A DNA stretch of 5,100 nt from an uncultured Bdellovibrio sp. (lineage in GTDB: Bacteria > Bdellovibrionota > Bdellovibrionia > Bdellovibrionales > Bdellovibrionaceae): the NCBI GenBank assembly GCA_937871355.1, contig CALMPX010000383.1, forward strand, positions 1 to 5,100. Direction: 5' to 3'. A model generated the notes under the pieces. It saw only the letters and a program-made list of their open reading frames with translations. It had not been told where the DNA came from and did not search any database. The translations under genes and the position numbers were made by a program. Shown here piece by piece: positions 1 to 5,100 of this stretch (the first letter of the stretch is position 1; every line of letters begins with the position of its first letter).

Positions 1-2
1 GA

Positions 3-482
3 AATGATATTACCTTAACAGGTGAACGTGGCGAAATCTGCATCAAAGGACCTCAAGTGATGCAAGGCTATTACAATCAGCCACAAGAAACAGCGAAATC
101 GATCAAAGATGGCTGGTTTGCAACTGGCGATATTGGAACAATGGATAAAGATGGATTCTTTAAAATTGTAGATCGTAAAAAAGATATGATCTTAGTTTCG
201 GGATTTAACGTCTATCCCAACGAAGTTGAAGACGTCATCGCTCAGCATCCAAAAGTCAAAGAAGTGGCTGCTGTCGGAGCTCCTGATGAGCATTCCGGTG
301 AAGTGGTCAAAGTTTGCATTGTCAAAGCCGATGATTCATTAACAGAAAAAGAAGTGATCGACTTTGCTCGGTTATCTTTAACGAATTACAAAGTTCCTAA
401 AAAAGTTGTCTTTATGGATGAACTTCCCAAAACAAATGTGGGAAAAATCTTAAGAAGAGCACTACGAGATCAGAATTCTTAG
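3..482 (+). CDS. fadD: Long-chain fatty-acid--CoA ligase (FadD type), C-terminal part
   Basis: This is an AMP-forming acyl-CoA synthetase, which activates a fatty acid through an acyl-adenylate and transfers it to CoA, the entry step to beta-oxidation or lipid recycling. The frame is already open at the window edge, so the true start lies upstream; the GTG at 57 is an internal Val. About 159 residues remain of a protein usually ~550 long. Seen in the fragment: the fatty-acyl-CoA synthetase signature at residues 36-60 (GWFATGDIG...KIVDRKK), the hinge DRKKDMI, the segment SGFNVYPNEVE, and near the C-terminus LPKTNVGKILRRALR, whose Lys (about residue 148) is the conserved adenylation lysine of this superfamily. 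The run VSGFNVYPNE and the end LPK(T/S)NVGKILRR are very close to E. coli FadD, which favours a long-chain rather than acetate or aromatic substrate. It converges with the HiPIP gene and ends in TAG just before a shared terminator. The family is near certain; the exact chain length preferred is inferred. Confidence 0.93.
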   Translation, partial: NDITLTGERGEICIKGPQVMQGYYNQPQETAKSIKDGWFATGDIGTMDKDGFFKIVDRKKDMILVSGFNVYPNEVEDVIAQHPKVKEVAAVGAPDEHSGEVVKVCIVKADDSLTEKEVIDFARLSLTNYKVPKKVVFMDELPKTNVGKILRRALRDQNS

Positions 483-491
483 CGCAAAATA

Positions 492-517
492 GAAAAGGTA
501 CCTCGAGGTACCTTTTC
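492..517. terminator. Bidirectional Rho-independent terminator between convergent genes
   Basis: A perfect 26-base palindrome starts 10 bases after the acyl-CoA ligase stop codon and ends 13 bases from the HiPIP stop codon. The core GGTACC-TCGA-GGTACC is flanked by an A-run on the left and a T-run on the right. Either transcript would therefore form a GGUACC stem with a UCGA loop, extended by A-U pairs, and end in U residues. The symmetry and position between two convergent genes support termination in both directions. Function is inferred from structure. Confidence 0.85.
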
Positions 518-529
518 CTTATATTATAT

Positions 530-910
530 TTAGATTTTCTTAGCCCAAGAAGAACACCATCCTGTCGCTGTGACGGCTTTGTTCGCTAATAACTGACATG
601 GTGCTGCCGTTTTTCCAGAAGCTTTTCCTTCTTTATCTTTTTGGTAGAAATTGCAACCCTGACATTTCTGATCAGTCCATTTCACACCATTTCGTTCTGT
701 TTGCAACGCTTTATCCTTAATATCTTTATGCTCGTGCGCGTAGTTCAAAGCCTTAGCTTGTGGATCTTTAGGATCAACTAAAGTTAAACCGGCTGCTGCA
801 GCCGTTGCCCCGCCACCGCGACGACGTTCTTCTGACTGAGCCAATTGAGGAAATAAGGCCACTGCTCCGGCTACGGTCAATGCTGACTTAATAAAATTTC
901 TTCTGTTCAT
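530..910 (-). CDS. High-potential iron-sulfur protein (HiPIP), Tat-exported
   Basis: This is a small soluble periplasmic electron carrier with one [4Fe-4S] cluster cycling between the 3+ and 2+ states; in other bacteria HiPIPs pass electrons from the bc1 complex to oxidases or reaction centres. The 126-residue product begins with a twin-arginine signal (NRRNFIKSA, then a hydrophobic stretch to about residue 20, possible cleavage after AQS at 26). This fits a protein that folds with its cluster before export. An Arg-Gly-Ala-rich linker (residues 29-41) precedes the domain. The four ligands are Cys83 and Cys86 (KCQGCNFYQ), Cys105 (PCQLL) and Cys119 (GWCSSW), in the usual HiPIP pattern. Tyr57 (ALNYAHE) matches the conserved Tyr packed against the cluster in Chromatium HiPIP. 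The ATG at 910 is preceded by AAAGGAG with a 6-base spacer and gives an intact Tat signal. The gene lies 84 bases downstream of the RND pump gene on the same strand. Its redox partners cannot be told from this window. Confidence 0.94.
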   Translation of the reverse strand: MNRRNFIKSALTVAGAVALFPQLAQSEERRRGGGATAAAAGLTLVDPKDPQAKALNYAHEHKDIKDKALQTERNGVKWTDQKCQGCNFYQKDKEGKASGKTAAPCQLLANKAVTATGWCSSWAKKI

Positions 911-912
911 AG

Positions 913-951
913 CGTACTCCTTTAAATAATTTATATAAAATCGTACTCCTT
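913..951 (-). repeat. Direct repeat AAGGAGTACG, two copies ahead of the HiPIP gene
   Basis: The decamer AAGGAGTACG (minus strand) occurs at 942-951 and again at 913-922, 29 bases apart. The nearer copy contains the working ribosome binding site of the HiPIP gene. The farther copy is a perfect Shine-Dalgarno sequence without a usual start codon at the right distance. It may be the remnant of a small local duplication or a standby ribosome site; neither can be decided from the sequence. Confidence 0.6.
917..923 (-). promoter_or_regulatory. Ribosome binding site of the HiPIP gene
   Basis: On the minus strand AAAGGAG lies 6 bases before the ATG at 910, an optimal Shine-Dalgarno arrangement that fixes the start codon. 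The surrounding decamer AAGGAGTACG recurs exactly at 942-951, where no usual start codon follows at a working distance. Confidence 0.8.
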
Positions 952-967
952 ATCATTTAGTTTTCAA
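940..967 (-). promoter_or_regulatory. Possible promoter of the HiPIP gene
   Basis: On the minus strand TTGAAA (962-967, one mismatch to the sigma-70 -35 consensus) is followed after 16 bases by TACGAT (940-945, four of six matches to the -10 consensus). Transcription would start near 933 and leave a leader of about 20-25 bases that includes the ribosome binding site. TATATAA just downstream is an alternative -10 but has no well-placed -35. The region is AT-rich, so a match of this quality can occur by chance. Read-through from the pump operon is the competing explanation. Confidence 0.3.
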
Positions 968-994
968 CTCCTAATTGAAAGTATAATGATAATA

Positions 995-2056
995 TTATGC
1001 GGCACCTTTTTTAGTGAATAGCGTTTTAGACCATACACGGAAACGATCTATATACCCAAAAGCAGCAGGCACCACGACTAATGTTAATAATGTCGAAGAG
1101 ATCACACCTCCAATAATCGCGACCCCCATTGATTGGCGTTGACCACCTAAGGCGGTCACTCCGATCGCAATCGGCATCATACCCGCAATCAAAGCTAACG
1201 ATGTCATCAAGATCGGACGAAGACGTGTTTTACATGCACGGATCAAAGCCTCTCTTTCTGGAATTCCTTCACTGAGAAGTTGTGTCGTGTAATCCACCAA
1301 AAGAATCGAGTTCTTCGCAACAACTCCCATTAATAGGATTAAGCCGATAATTGAAAAAATATCAATCGTCTTACCAAATACTAATAAAGCAATAAACGCT
1401 CCGGAGATACCCAATGGCAAGGCCAAAAGAATAGTGAATGGAGTGACAAAACTTTCGTACAACGATGCGAGCACCAGATAAATAAACAAAATTCCCATAC
1501 CTAAAGCCACTGACATATTGATCATCAAATCTTTAAAATCCTGAGCCTGTCCCTCGAAACGATATGAAATTCCTACGGGCGGTTTCATCGTTGTTGATAA
1601 CAGAGTTTCAATGGCAGAAGTGGCATTACCGAGCTGTCCATTAGGACCTAAGTTGGCTGTAATGGAAATATAACGGCCTTTATTCTGACGATTGATTTGT
1701 GAGTAGCCCGTTGTTTCTTCCGCTTTAGCTACTTTTGATAAGGCGATCATGTTGTAATTTTGATTCGGAACAAAAGTTGTTGAGAAATCTTTTTTCAAGT
1801 CCGAAACCTTATCATCAAACTTAACGCGAATATCATATTCGATACCGTTTTTTCGATATACAGCAGGTGTTGAGCCCTCGATGCGGTTACGTAATTCGGC
1901 TCCGGCCGTTACCGTTGAAATACCTAAGCTTTCAGATTTATCCCGATCAAATACCACATGGTACTCTTGCTTACCCGTACGAAAATTTGTATCGACATCG
2001 ATCAAACCCGGGATTTTCGAAATTTCTTTTTGTAAGGATAAAACGTATTTAGACAA
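995..2056 (-). CDS. RND efflux permease, C-terminal part (frameshifted from 2089-4095)
   Basis: This is the second half of an AcrB/MexB-like inner-membrane proton-driven pump. The 353 codons start at a TTG (2056) that has no ribosome binding site and is merely the first NTG in the frame. The frame is open upstream to a TAA at 2207-2209, with no ATG, GTG or TTG between, and in that stretch encodes SGGGQKPLNLFIVGDNLDE, a family-typical join. So this is not an independent gene but the continuation of the upstream one. It contains the rest of the second periplasmic porter/docking region (residues ~1-170, with IPGLIDVDTNF and VFDRDKSESLGIS), then TM8-TM12: ~178-198, ~204-227, ~231-255, ~279-302 and ~310-335. 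TM10 has MGVVAKNSILLVDY, whose Lys248 corresponds to the proton-relay Lys940 of AcrB. The conserved loop RACKTRLRPILMTSLA follows. It ends in TAA 84 bases before the HiPIP gene. Family assignment is firm; whether any full-length pump is made depends on the frame break. Confidence 0.88.
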   Translation of the reverse strand: MSKYVLSLQKEISKIPGLIDVDTNFRTGKQEYHVVFDRDKSESLGISTVTAGAELRNRIEGSTPAVYRKNGIEYDIRVKFDDKVSDLKKDFSTTFVPNQNYNMIALSKVAKAEETTGYSQINRQNKGRYISITANLGPNGQLGNATSAIETLLSTTMKPPVGISYRFEGQAQDFKDLMINMSVALGMGILFIYLVLASLYESFVTPFTILLALPLGISGAFIALLVFGKTIDIFSIIGLILLMGVVAKNSILLVDYTTQLLSEGIPEREALIRACKTRLRPILMTSLALIAGMMPIAIGVTALGGQRQSMGVAIIGGVISSTLLTLVVVPAAFGYIDRFRVWSKTLFTKKGAA

Positions 2057-2088
2057 TTCATCTAAATTATCACCGACGATAAATAAAT

Positions 2089-4095
2089 TTAAAGGCTTCT
2101 GACCACCTCCACTGATATCGTATCTGTTACTGCGATAATAGCTTGGCTTTGGAAGTCTTTGATTAAAGCTCTTACTTTTTCTTTCACCATTGGTGTCGTC
2201 ACACCTTTACGGTCGTGGGCTGGTACCATATGAATATAAAAACTCGATTTATTTGATTCATATGTTGTTGAACCAACTGTCAAAGCCACGAGTTCAATCT
2301 CTTTGACTTCTTTAATTTTAGCTTCAATTGTTTTTGATAAAACATAAGTCGCCTCTAATGAACTGGTTGCTGGAAGTTCGACGGTAACCGTGAACTCACC
2401 GAGATCATTAGGCGGTAAGAATGTTTTTGGGACATATTTGACTCCTAAAAAACATGAACCTAAGAAGAAAGCCAAGGCGCCAGCTAGAATTTGTAAACGC
2501 ACACTTAATGTCCATGCTAATAATTTTTCATAAACATTTTCTAATTTTGTCTGGAGCTCATCGACCCATTTTAATAAACGATCTATTGGACCATTTCCTT
2601 TTTTATGTTCATTGGCCGTAGCCATATAAGCCGATAACATCGGAGCCACCGTAAAGGCATCAAATAATGAAATCAACATGGTAAATACGACGGTCAAACC
2701 AAATTGGCGGAAAAATTGACCCACGATTCCTGGAACAAACGCGATCGGACCGAACACGGCAATCACCACCAACGTTGTCGCTATAACGGCTAAGGCGACT
2801 TCGTTCGTTCCTTCTAAGGCCGCCGTTTTAGGATCTTTTCCCATCTCCATATGACGGAAAATATTTTCCCGGACCACGATGGCATCATCAATCAGCAGTC
2901 CCACCGCTAAAGATAAAGCTAAAAGAGTCATAATATTAATGGAAAAACCCATCACAAACATGATGATAAATCCGCCCAGCAACGAATTGGGTAAGGCTAA
3001 ACCGGTAATAAAAGTCGAACGAGCTGATCCTAAGAAAAGGAAAACCACGATAATGCAAAGTAAAATACCTAAACCAATACTCTCTTTAACATCCAATACG
3101 TTCAAACGAATAGGCACAGAACCGTCACGCACAAAAACAGCTTTGGCATCAATTTTTTTAACTTTTAATAAATCATTTAATGAATTTAATTGAACTTTTA
3201 AACGATCTGCCACGGCCACTGTGTTGGCACCAGATTGTTTGTAAACATCAAGAAAGACCGCAGTCTGTCCATTGATCGAAGAAAAACGACTGGCTTTCTG
3301 CAAGCTCTCTTTAACGACAGCCACTTCAGAAAGTTTAACCGGTCGATCCGATCCTAAAAAACTGATCGAAACATCTTTTAATTGATCTAAAGTTCCAAAT
3401 TCACCAATGGTACGATAAAGAACTTCTGACTTTTTATCTTCAAATTTCCCCAACGGAATATCTTTTGATGTATCCTCAATTCTTTTCGATACTTGCAGCA
3501 TTGAAATTTGACGATCTTGCAATTTTTTCTTGTCGACCTCAACCACGATTTCTTTTTTTCGTCCGCCTACAATTCGAACTAATCCGACGTCTTGAGTGCG
3601 TTCTAAAATGGGCTTAATTTGCTCGTTAGCAACGTCATATAATTCATCCGCAGGCAAACTTGAGTTCAAAGCAAAAGTTACGATCGGCTGATCGGCTGGA
3701 TCGAAACGGCGAATCAACGGCTCTTTAACGTCTTCTGGTAATTTATTACGAATATTCTGAATTCGGTTACGAACTTGCTGCTCACCCTCTTTGATATCAT
3801 ACCCGAGTTTAAACTTAACGATGATGATCGCCACCGAATCAAAGTTTTGCGATGACACTGTGTCTAATCCTGGAAGACTCGATACTTCGTCTTCAATAAT
3901 TTTAGAAACTTGGCGTTCAACGTCTAACGGCGAAGCGCCAGGATACTGAATTTCGGCAAATACGATGGGAAATGTAACATCTGGAAATTGATCAACCGGC
4001 ATCTTACTGTATGAAATCATACCGACCACGATCATAAGAATGACGAGACAAGATATAAATACCGGTCTTTTAATTGAAAGCGCTGCTAAATTCAT
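2089..4095 (-). CDS. RND (AcrB/MexB-like) efflux permease, N-terminal part of a frameshifted gene
   Basis: This encodes the first 668 codons of an inner-membrane multidrug/solvent efflux pump of the RND superfamily, which exchanges protons for hydrophobic or amphiphilic substrates captured from the periplasm or outer leaflet. The start (MNLAALSIKRPVFISCLVIL) is typical: a short amphipathic segment, then TM1 at ~11-29. The first large periplasmic domain follows (residues ~30-335, with the hallmark MPVDQFPDVTFPIVFAEIQY and YPGASPLDVERQVSKIIEDE), then TM2-TM6 between ~338 and 490. TM4 holds AVGLLIDDAIVVRENIF, with Asp403-Asp404 matching the proton-relay pair Asp407/408 of AcrB. TM7 is at ~534-551 and the second periplasmic domain begins after it. 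The frame ends at a TAA just after ISVEVVRSL, where the family would continue; 668 residues is about two thirds of normal. The ATG at 4095 has AAGGA 7 bases upstream. It lies 37 bases after the outer-membrane channel gene, in one operon. The substrate is unknown. Confidence 0.93.
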   Translation of the reverse strand: MNLAALSIKRPVFISCLVILMIVVGMISYSKMPVDQFPDVTFPIVFAEIQYPGASPLDVERQVSKIIEDEVSSLPGLDTVSSQNFDSVAIIIVKFKLGYDIKEGEQQVRNRIQNIRNKLPEDVKEPLIRRFDPADQPIVTFALNSSLPADELYDVANEQIKPILERTQDVGLVRIVGGRKKEIVVEVDKKKLQDRQISMLQVSKRIEDTSKDIPLGKFEDKKSEVLYRTIGEFGTLDQLKDVSISFLGSDRPVKLSEVAVVKESLQKASRFSSINGQTAVFLDVYKQSGANTVAVADRLKVQLNSLNDLLKVKKIDAKAVFVRDGSVPIRLNVLDVKESIGLGILLCIIVVFLFLGSARSTFITGLALPNSLLGGFIIMFVMGFSINIMTLLALSLAVGLLIDDAIVVRENIFRHMEMGKDPKTAALEGTNEVALAVIATTLVVIAVFGPIAFVPGIVGQFFRQFGLTVVFTMLISLFDAFTVAPMLSAYMATANEHKKGNGPIDRLLKWVDELQTKLENVYEKLLAWTLSVRLQILAGALAFFLGSCFLGVKYVPKTFLPPNDLGEFTVTVELPATSSLEATYVLSKTIEAKIKEVKEIELVALTVGSTTYESNKSSFYIHMVPAHDRKGVTTPMVKEKVRALIKDFQSQAIIAVTDTISVEVVRSL
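2099..2135 (-). other. Frameshift site joining the two RND gene parts
   Basis: Upstream the gene is read as AIIAVTDTIS and then drifts to VEVVRSL-stop. One base back, the same DNA reads ISGGGQKPLNLFIVGDNLDE and runs into the C-terminal half. A change to the -1 frame means one base missing (or two gained). The span 995-4095 is 3101 bases, exactly one short of 1034 codons, which agrees. The break lies between the TAA at 2207-2209 in the new frame and the TAA at 2089-2091 in the old frame; protein continuity places it at about 2099-2135. There is no homopolymer run at the break and no convincing slippery heptamer. Confidence 0.85.
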
Positions 4096-4102
4096 TGGGT
4101 AG

Positions 4103-4107
4103 TCCTT
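4103..4107 (-). promoter_or_regulatory. Ribosome binding site of the RND permease gene
   Basis: AAGGA on the minus strand lies 7 bases before the ATG at 4095, inside the AT-rich 37-base spacer after the channel gene stop codon. It supports this start and separate translation initiation within the operon. No terminator-like hairpin is visible in the spacer. Confidence 0.7.
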
Positions 4108-4132
4108 ATTTTACTTTTTAATATTTTATAAA

Positions 4133-5100
4133 TTAATTGTTAACTGGGATTTCTGAAGTTTCCATGTACAACAGGCTCATTGCTTCATATTTTCTTAATC
4201 CAACACGAGCTTGTAAGGCCCGAGATTCCGCTTCGGCTGAATCTGTTTCTGCCGTCACAACGTTAGCCGTAATTGTGCGACCTTTCGAAAATCGATCATT
4301 TTCCGCATCAGATCTATTTTTTTGCAGTTGCGCCACTTGTTCCAAGATTTGCGCCTGATTCAGTGTCACTTCGTAAATACGAAGATACTCTTCCCACGCT
4401 TTCAAACCATTATTAATTTTTTTCTGCGCTTTTAATTTAGAAGCCGCAGCCTCTTTCGTCATGGAATCACGAAGACCCGATTTAGCTTTGTTATCAATAA
4501 TCCAAGTAAAATTCAAACCGATGGCTGACTGAGGATAATCATTTTGTCCCATATCCTTGATCGACTGCTCGCGATCTTGGTCATATGACGTATAATTATA
4601 TGTACCAAAAAGGGAAAGATCCGGTCGCAAACTATCCAAAGTTTCATCCGAAGCTAAAGCTTTTGTTTTCGCCTCTAACATCGACAGGTAAGATTCAATC
4701 TTGATCACGTTCTTTTTATTTTTCAAATCATTAATATAGGGTCGGCTCTCTTTCCAATTCGCCGTCACGTCCGGGGTTTTATCTGTTGCCGACAATTCTA
4801 AGCTTTCACGGAATTTAACTTCGGCATTTTTATATTCGTTGTCCGCCATCAATAATTCCATTTGCCGTAATGAAACTAAGGCTTTGGCATTCAAGTCATC
4901 TGCTTTTTCGCTGATCCCATTATCAAAACGCTTGGCCGTCCATTTCTGAACCTTGCTGGCACGTTCCAAGTTAGCTTTTTTTAATTTTAAATTTTCCTGC
5001 GCAAAAATATAATCCCAAAAAATGGATTCCGCTTCTAAAAGTAGACCTCGTCGCTGTAGATCAACTGAAGTCATTTCTAATTCCGCCGCTGATTTTTGTC
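4133..5100 (-). CDS. TolC-family outer-membrane efflux channel, N-terminus outside the window
   Basis: This is the outer-membrane exit duct of a tripartite efflux system; trimers form a beta-barrel continued by a long periplasmic alpha-helical tunnel. The frame stays open to the window end (QKSAAELE precedes the Met at 5074), so that Met is internal and about 322 residues of a usual 420-480 are present. The fragment shows long amphipathic, Glu/Lys/Ala-rich helices typical of the tunnel. It also shows both internal repeats: RFDNGISEKADDLNAKA (from residue 49, counting from that Met) and RFSKGRTITANVVTAET (from residue 261) are equivalent turn-and-helix segments of the family (ryxxG...dvlxAe). 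Between them RPDLSLFGTYNYTSY (~150-164) and IGLNFTWIID (~185-194) are the outer-membrane beta-strands of the second repeat. The gene ends in TAA 37 bases before the RND permease gene, so the two are surely co-transcribed. The signal sequence, promoter and adaptor gene must lie upstream, beyond the window. Confidence 0.9.
   Translation of the reverse strand, partial: QKSAAELEMTSVDLQRRGLLLEAESIFWDYIFAQENLKLKKANLERASKVQKWTAKRFDNGISEKADDLNAKALVSLRQMELLMADNEYKNAEVKFRESLELSATDKTPDVTANWKESRPYINDLKNKKNVIKIESYLSMLEAKTKALASDETLDSLRPDLSLFGTYNYTSYDQDREQSIKDMGQNDYPQSAIGLNFTWIIDNKAKSGLRDSMTKEAAASKLKAQKKINNGLKAWEEYLRIYEVTLNQAQILEQVAQLQKNRSDAENDRFSKGRTITANVVTAETDSAEAESRALQARVGLRKYEAMSLLYMETSEIPVNN

Noticed and set aside
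497..512. KpnI-XhoI-KpnI site cluster as a vector or cloning scar
   Set aside because: The sites are part of a natural-looking perfect terminator hairpin with A and T flanks between two intact gene ends, and no vector sequence is seen on either side.
962..980. Inverted repeat TTTCAA/TTGAAA as a terminator of the RND operon
   Set aside because: The stem is only six mostly A-T pairs with a seven-base loop and no U-run follows, so it should be too weak to terminate.
995..2056. The C-terminal RND part as a separate half-size transporter gene
   Set aside because: It starts at a TTG without a ribosome binding site, in the middle of a periplasmic domain, and the preceding off-frame codons continue the family sequence without interruption.
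1867..2102. Two overlapping plus-strand open frames of 61 and 73 codons antisense to the RND gene
   Set aside because: They lie wholly opposite well-supported RND coding sequence, resemble no known family, and have compositions expected of antisense shadows.
2879..3193. Plus-strand open frame of 104 codons
   Set aside because: It is antisense to TM2-TM4 of the RND permease, whose motifs and proton-relay Asp pair are intact. Its Lys/Pro/Ser-rich product has no recognisable domain.
4137..4358. Plus-strand open frame of 73 codons with several Cys
   Set aside because: It is antisense to the second-repeat helix of the TolC-family protein. The Cys spacing does not match a metal-binding motif and there is no convincing ribosome binding site.

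Overview
This is a 5.1 kb stretch of a moderately AT-rich bacterial chromosome. It carries the 3' end of a plus-strand gene and, converging on it, a minus-strand cluster. The host is Gram-negative: there is a TolC-type outer-membrane channel, an RND pump and a Tat-exported high-potential iron-sulfur protein (HiPIP). Protein style and base composition would fit a low-GC relative of Bdellovibrio, but that is a guess from general resemblance. No marker gene is present to confirm it.

Layout. Bases 3-482 (+) hold the C-terminal ~159 residues of a FadD-type long-chain acyl-CoA synthetase. Bases 492-517 form a perfect palindrome that looks like a bidirectional terminator between the convergent genes. 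Bases 530-910 (-) encode a complete 126-residue HiPIP with a twin-arginine signal. Bases 911-994 are an 84-base gap with a good ribosome binding site, a second copy of that site, a possible promoter and a weak Fur-like AT-rich motif. Bases 995-4095 (-) encode one RND efflux permease whose reading frame is broken near 2100-2135. Bases 4133-5100 (-) encode the TolC-family outer-membrane component, whose N-terminus lies beyond the window.

How the genes work together. Minus-strand transcription runs outer-membrane channel, then RND permease, then possibly HiPIP. The first two are 37 bases apart and are surely one operon. They form two of the three parts of a tripartite drug or solvent efflux pump. 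The periplasmic adaptor is not between them, so it probably lies upstream of the channel gene, outside the window. The HiPIP is a periplasmic electron carrier with no evident link to efflux; it could be a read-through passenger or have its own promoter.

The main anomaly is the broken RND gene. The N-terminal 668 codons and C-terminal 353 codons are in different frames. Reading straight through with one restored nucleotide gives about 1033 residues, the normal length for this family. Both halves keep their proton-relay residues and the downstream half has no credible start, so this is a single lesion: a recent mutation, a sequencing error or, less likely, recoding. I found no wholly new system, RNA gene, CRISPR array or mobile element.
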